Shown here in pieces: positions 62,540 through 64,000 of a stretch of DNA of 64,000 nucleotides. The stretch's first letter is position 1. Each line of letters begins with the position of its first letter. Position numbers and translations under genes: made by a program. Origin of the DNA: Hydrogenobaculum sp. Y04AAS1. GTDB lineage: Bacteria; Aquificota; Aquificia; Aquificales; Aquificaceae. The stretch is from NCBI RefSeq assembly GCF_000020785.1, contig NC_011126.1:558001-622000 (forward strand), given 5' to 3'. The notes under the pieces are model-generated. The model saw only the letters and a program-made list of their open reading frames with translations. It had not been told where the DNA came from and made no database searches.

Positions 62540-64000
62540 TCAATCAGAAGAGACATAAAATTTTACATGATAATGTTTATCATATTCTAAGTTTATGCCT
62601 TTTACTACAATCTTTAAAGCTTTTATTTTTAGTAAATTATTTGTTTCTCCGTTCATTAGATTATTTAAATCATTTTGATTTGTAATAAGATATTTTATAA
62701 ACAAATGATCTCTATAAACCATAGGGACTACGCGAAGAGGTCCAGCTACCGCATTGTTCGAAGCTTGAATATATATATATATGGCAAAGGGGTTTGTATA
62801 GAGTATCTATAATATGTGATAAAAGAGTATTTTTAAATTCAATATCCATAAACTCAGCGTTTTGAGGTACTTTAACCCATTGATTAAACTCAGCTCTTAT
62901 AGTTGATATCGGAAACAAATTTAAATTATTGCACGAGTTTTTTCTTGTAAACAGACTATACGGGTTCCCTGGGATTTTTAGTTTATAGCATGATAAAATT
63001 GCATCAAAAGTATATGGTTCAGAGAATAGTGGATATCTACCATCTATGTCCTGAAATGAATAAATTATATTTTGTAAATTATTGTTATTTAAAATCTGTT
63101 TAGCGTTCTGCTCATCAAGATATGGGGTATATGCAGAATATGTCTGTGGAATGACCTCGGGAATGAATTTAAAGTGATAACCCTGTGCCATCATAAGGTT
63201 CCATGCAATAATCGTAACTGGATTATTAGCCACAGCTTGAACAATTGATGGTGGAAGCTGAGACTGACTACGTATTGCATTATCGGTAAATTGCTGATAT
63301 TGCGTTCTTGCATGTTTGGAAGAAATAAGTTCTAAGAACTGTATAAAATTATAAGGCGGCAAAATATTGATTGCACCACCAATAATATTGAAACAGAATA
63401 TTAAAATAAAAATCAGATTGAGAAAATTGCTTGAAAATTCTAGTTTTGAGTAAATCAATATAGTAAAAGCTATCACAGTCAAAGAAACTGTGAAAAAATA
63501 TAAAGCATGGCCACCTATTAAACCAGGATCATGTCTAATGAACCCTTCTTTAAAAGAAAGAAACAATATTAAAAAAAGTAAAATAAGCTGGGAGAATAGG
63601 ACTTTTTGTTTTTTCTTGTAAGAGATTAAAATTAAATATAGAAAATATAAGATTGTAATTATCGCTACAAATGTTTGAACATGGTTACCGTTCAAGTACA
63701 TTGCTTGAGCGTATCCTTTTATAATTTCATACACTCCTACAAGCATAGATGGTATATTTATTAGATCTTGTCCAGTAAGTTTAAGGATAAGCAGAAAAGC
63801 TACAACAAAAGAAATTAAACCTATAAAGCTTTTAACAAATAATTTTTTGCTTTTAAAGCTATATCCTATTAAAAACGGATACAACAAGAGAAACATTACT
63901 GCAAGTGGGATAACGTTAAACTTAATCAAAGAACTCAAAGCCCATAGTATACCTGATAAAATATATCTTATTGTAATTATTTTATTATTTGTGAAATCGT
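62540..64000 (-). pseudogene. Multi-pass membrane protein, frameshifted at an (AT)7 tract, 5' end outside the window
   Basis: The frame is open from the window edge (first full codon at 63998), so the TTG at 63938 is not a true start. At least eight hydrophobic helices are visible (for example WALSSLIKFNVIPLAVMFLL). The layout suggests a polyprenyl-sugar glycosyltransferase of the GT39/ArnT kind, but no motif proves it. The frame ends at 62712 with a nonsense-looking tail (SSFEQCGSWTSSRSPYGL). A second frame, open to 62540, continues naturally with IQASNNAVAGPLRVVPMVYR and so on. The two join at the AT tract; one more AT unit would restore a single product. Could be a pseudogene, phase variation or a read error. 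Confidence 0.7.
62769..62782. repeat. (AT)7 dinucleotide repeat at the frameshift site
   Basis: Seven AT units lying within the coding region of the membrane protein, exactly where its two reading frames meet. Dinucleotide runs of this length are prone to slippage. Confidence 0.85.

Noticed and set aside
1-64000. Search for CRISPR arrays, insertion sequences, prophage genes, rRNA genes and attachment sites
   Set aside because: No spaced direct-repeat array, transposase, integrase, phage structural gene or rRNA segment was seen; the tRNAs are not flanked by integrase genes or partial tRNA copies.

Overview
The window is about 64 kb of low-GC, densely packed bacterial DNA with a strong preference for ATA (Ile) and AGA (Arg) codons. 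It encodes a diderm cell (BamA, LpxC, a Kdo transferase, heptosyltransferase-like enzymes) that is flagellated and respires. The gene set points to the Aquificales, most likely Hydrogenobaculum or a close relative: a short-form HisG, a biotin carboxyltransferase of the PycB / 2-oxoglutarate carboxylase type, a long ClpB, and an inositol-phosphate synthase beside LPS genes. This assignment is inference from recognised proteins; no rRNA or database search was available.

Layout. 1-3.6 kb: the end of an unidentified gene, a short RNase G, threonine synthase, a 32-residue membrane microprotein and a YihY-family protein. 3.6-9.5 kb: flgM, tRNA-Val, a ClC antiporter (minus), the biotin carboxyltransferase, hisG, motA and motB. 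flgM and motA carry near-identical sigma-28-type promoters. 9.5-23.8 kb: fumarate reductase/succinate dehydrogenase flavoprotein, bamA, tRNA-Arg (minus), tyrS, a nucleotide-sugar dehydrogenase, nusB, hemD, lpxC, a DsbC-like lipoprotein, a deacetylase-family protein, a Crp/Fnr regulator, guaA, pdxJ and a stand-alone LigD-type phosphoesterase. 23.8-34 kb: a continuous flagellar export/hook operon (fliG fliH fliI flgD flgE fliL fliO fliP fliQ fliR flhB) running into queE and rnhA.

33.9-40.2 kb (minus): a TPR-like protein, four coupled single-TM microproteins, a TPR lipoprotein, a NapH/CcoG-like Fe-S membrane protein, a DUF2203 protein, a GT9 glycosyltransferase, a MoaD-like protein and gltX. 40.2-46.6 kb (plus): a VKOR-thioredoxin fusion, clpB, a U32 peptidase-family protein and proA. 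46.6-54.4 kb (minus): tRNA-Gln, tRNA-His, mnmE, rho, typA, a coaE fusion, an inositol-phosphate synthase and waaA. 54.4-59.4 kb (minus): an IscA-type protein, a lipoate-ligase-like protein, GNAT, a RAM-domain protein, hemA, proS and tRNA-Leu. 59.4-64 kb (minus): a 992-residue multidomain glycosyltransferase-like protein and a multi-pass membrane protein whose C-terminus is frameshifted at an (AT)7 tract and whose 5' end lies outside the window.

The most striking regulatory pattern is that at least eleven operon-leading genes have a TATAAT box ending only 4-8 bases before the start codon, which predicts leaderless or nearly leaderless mRNAs. Genes inside operons, and a few others, keep good Shine-Dalgarno sequences. 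The most novel-looking gene group is the array of four overlapping single-TM microproteins at 34294-34849. No insertion sequence, prophage, CRISPR array or rRNA gene was seen. No stretch longer than about 135 bases lacks a gene.
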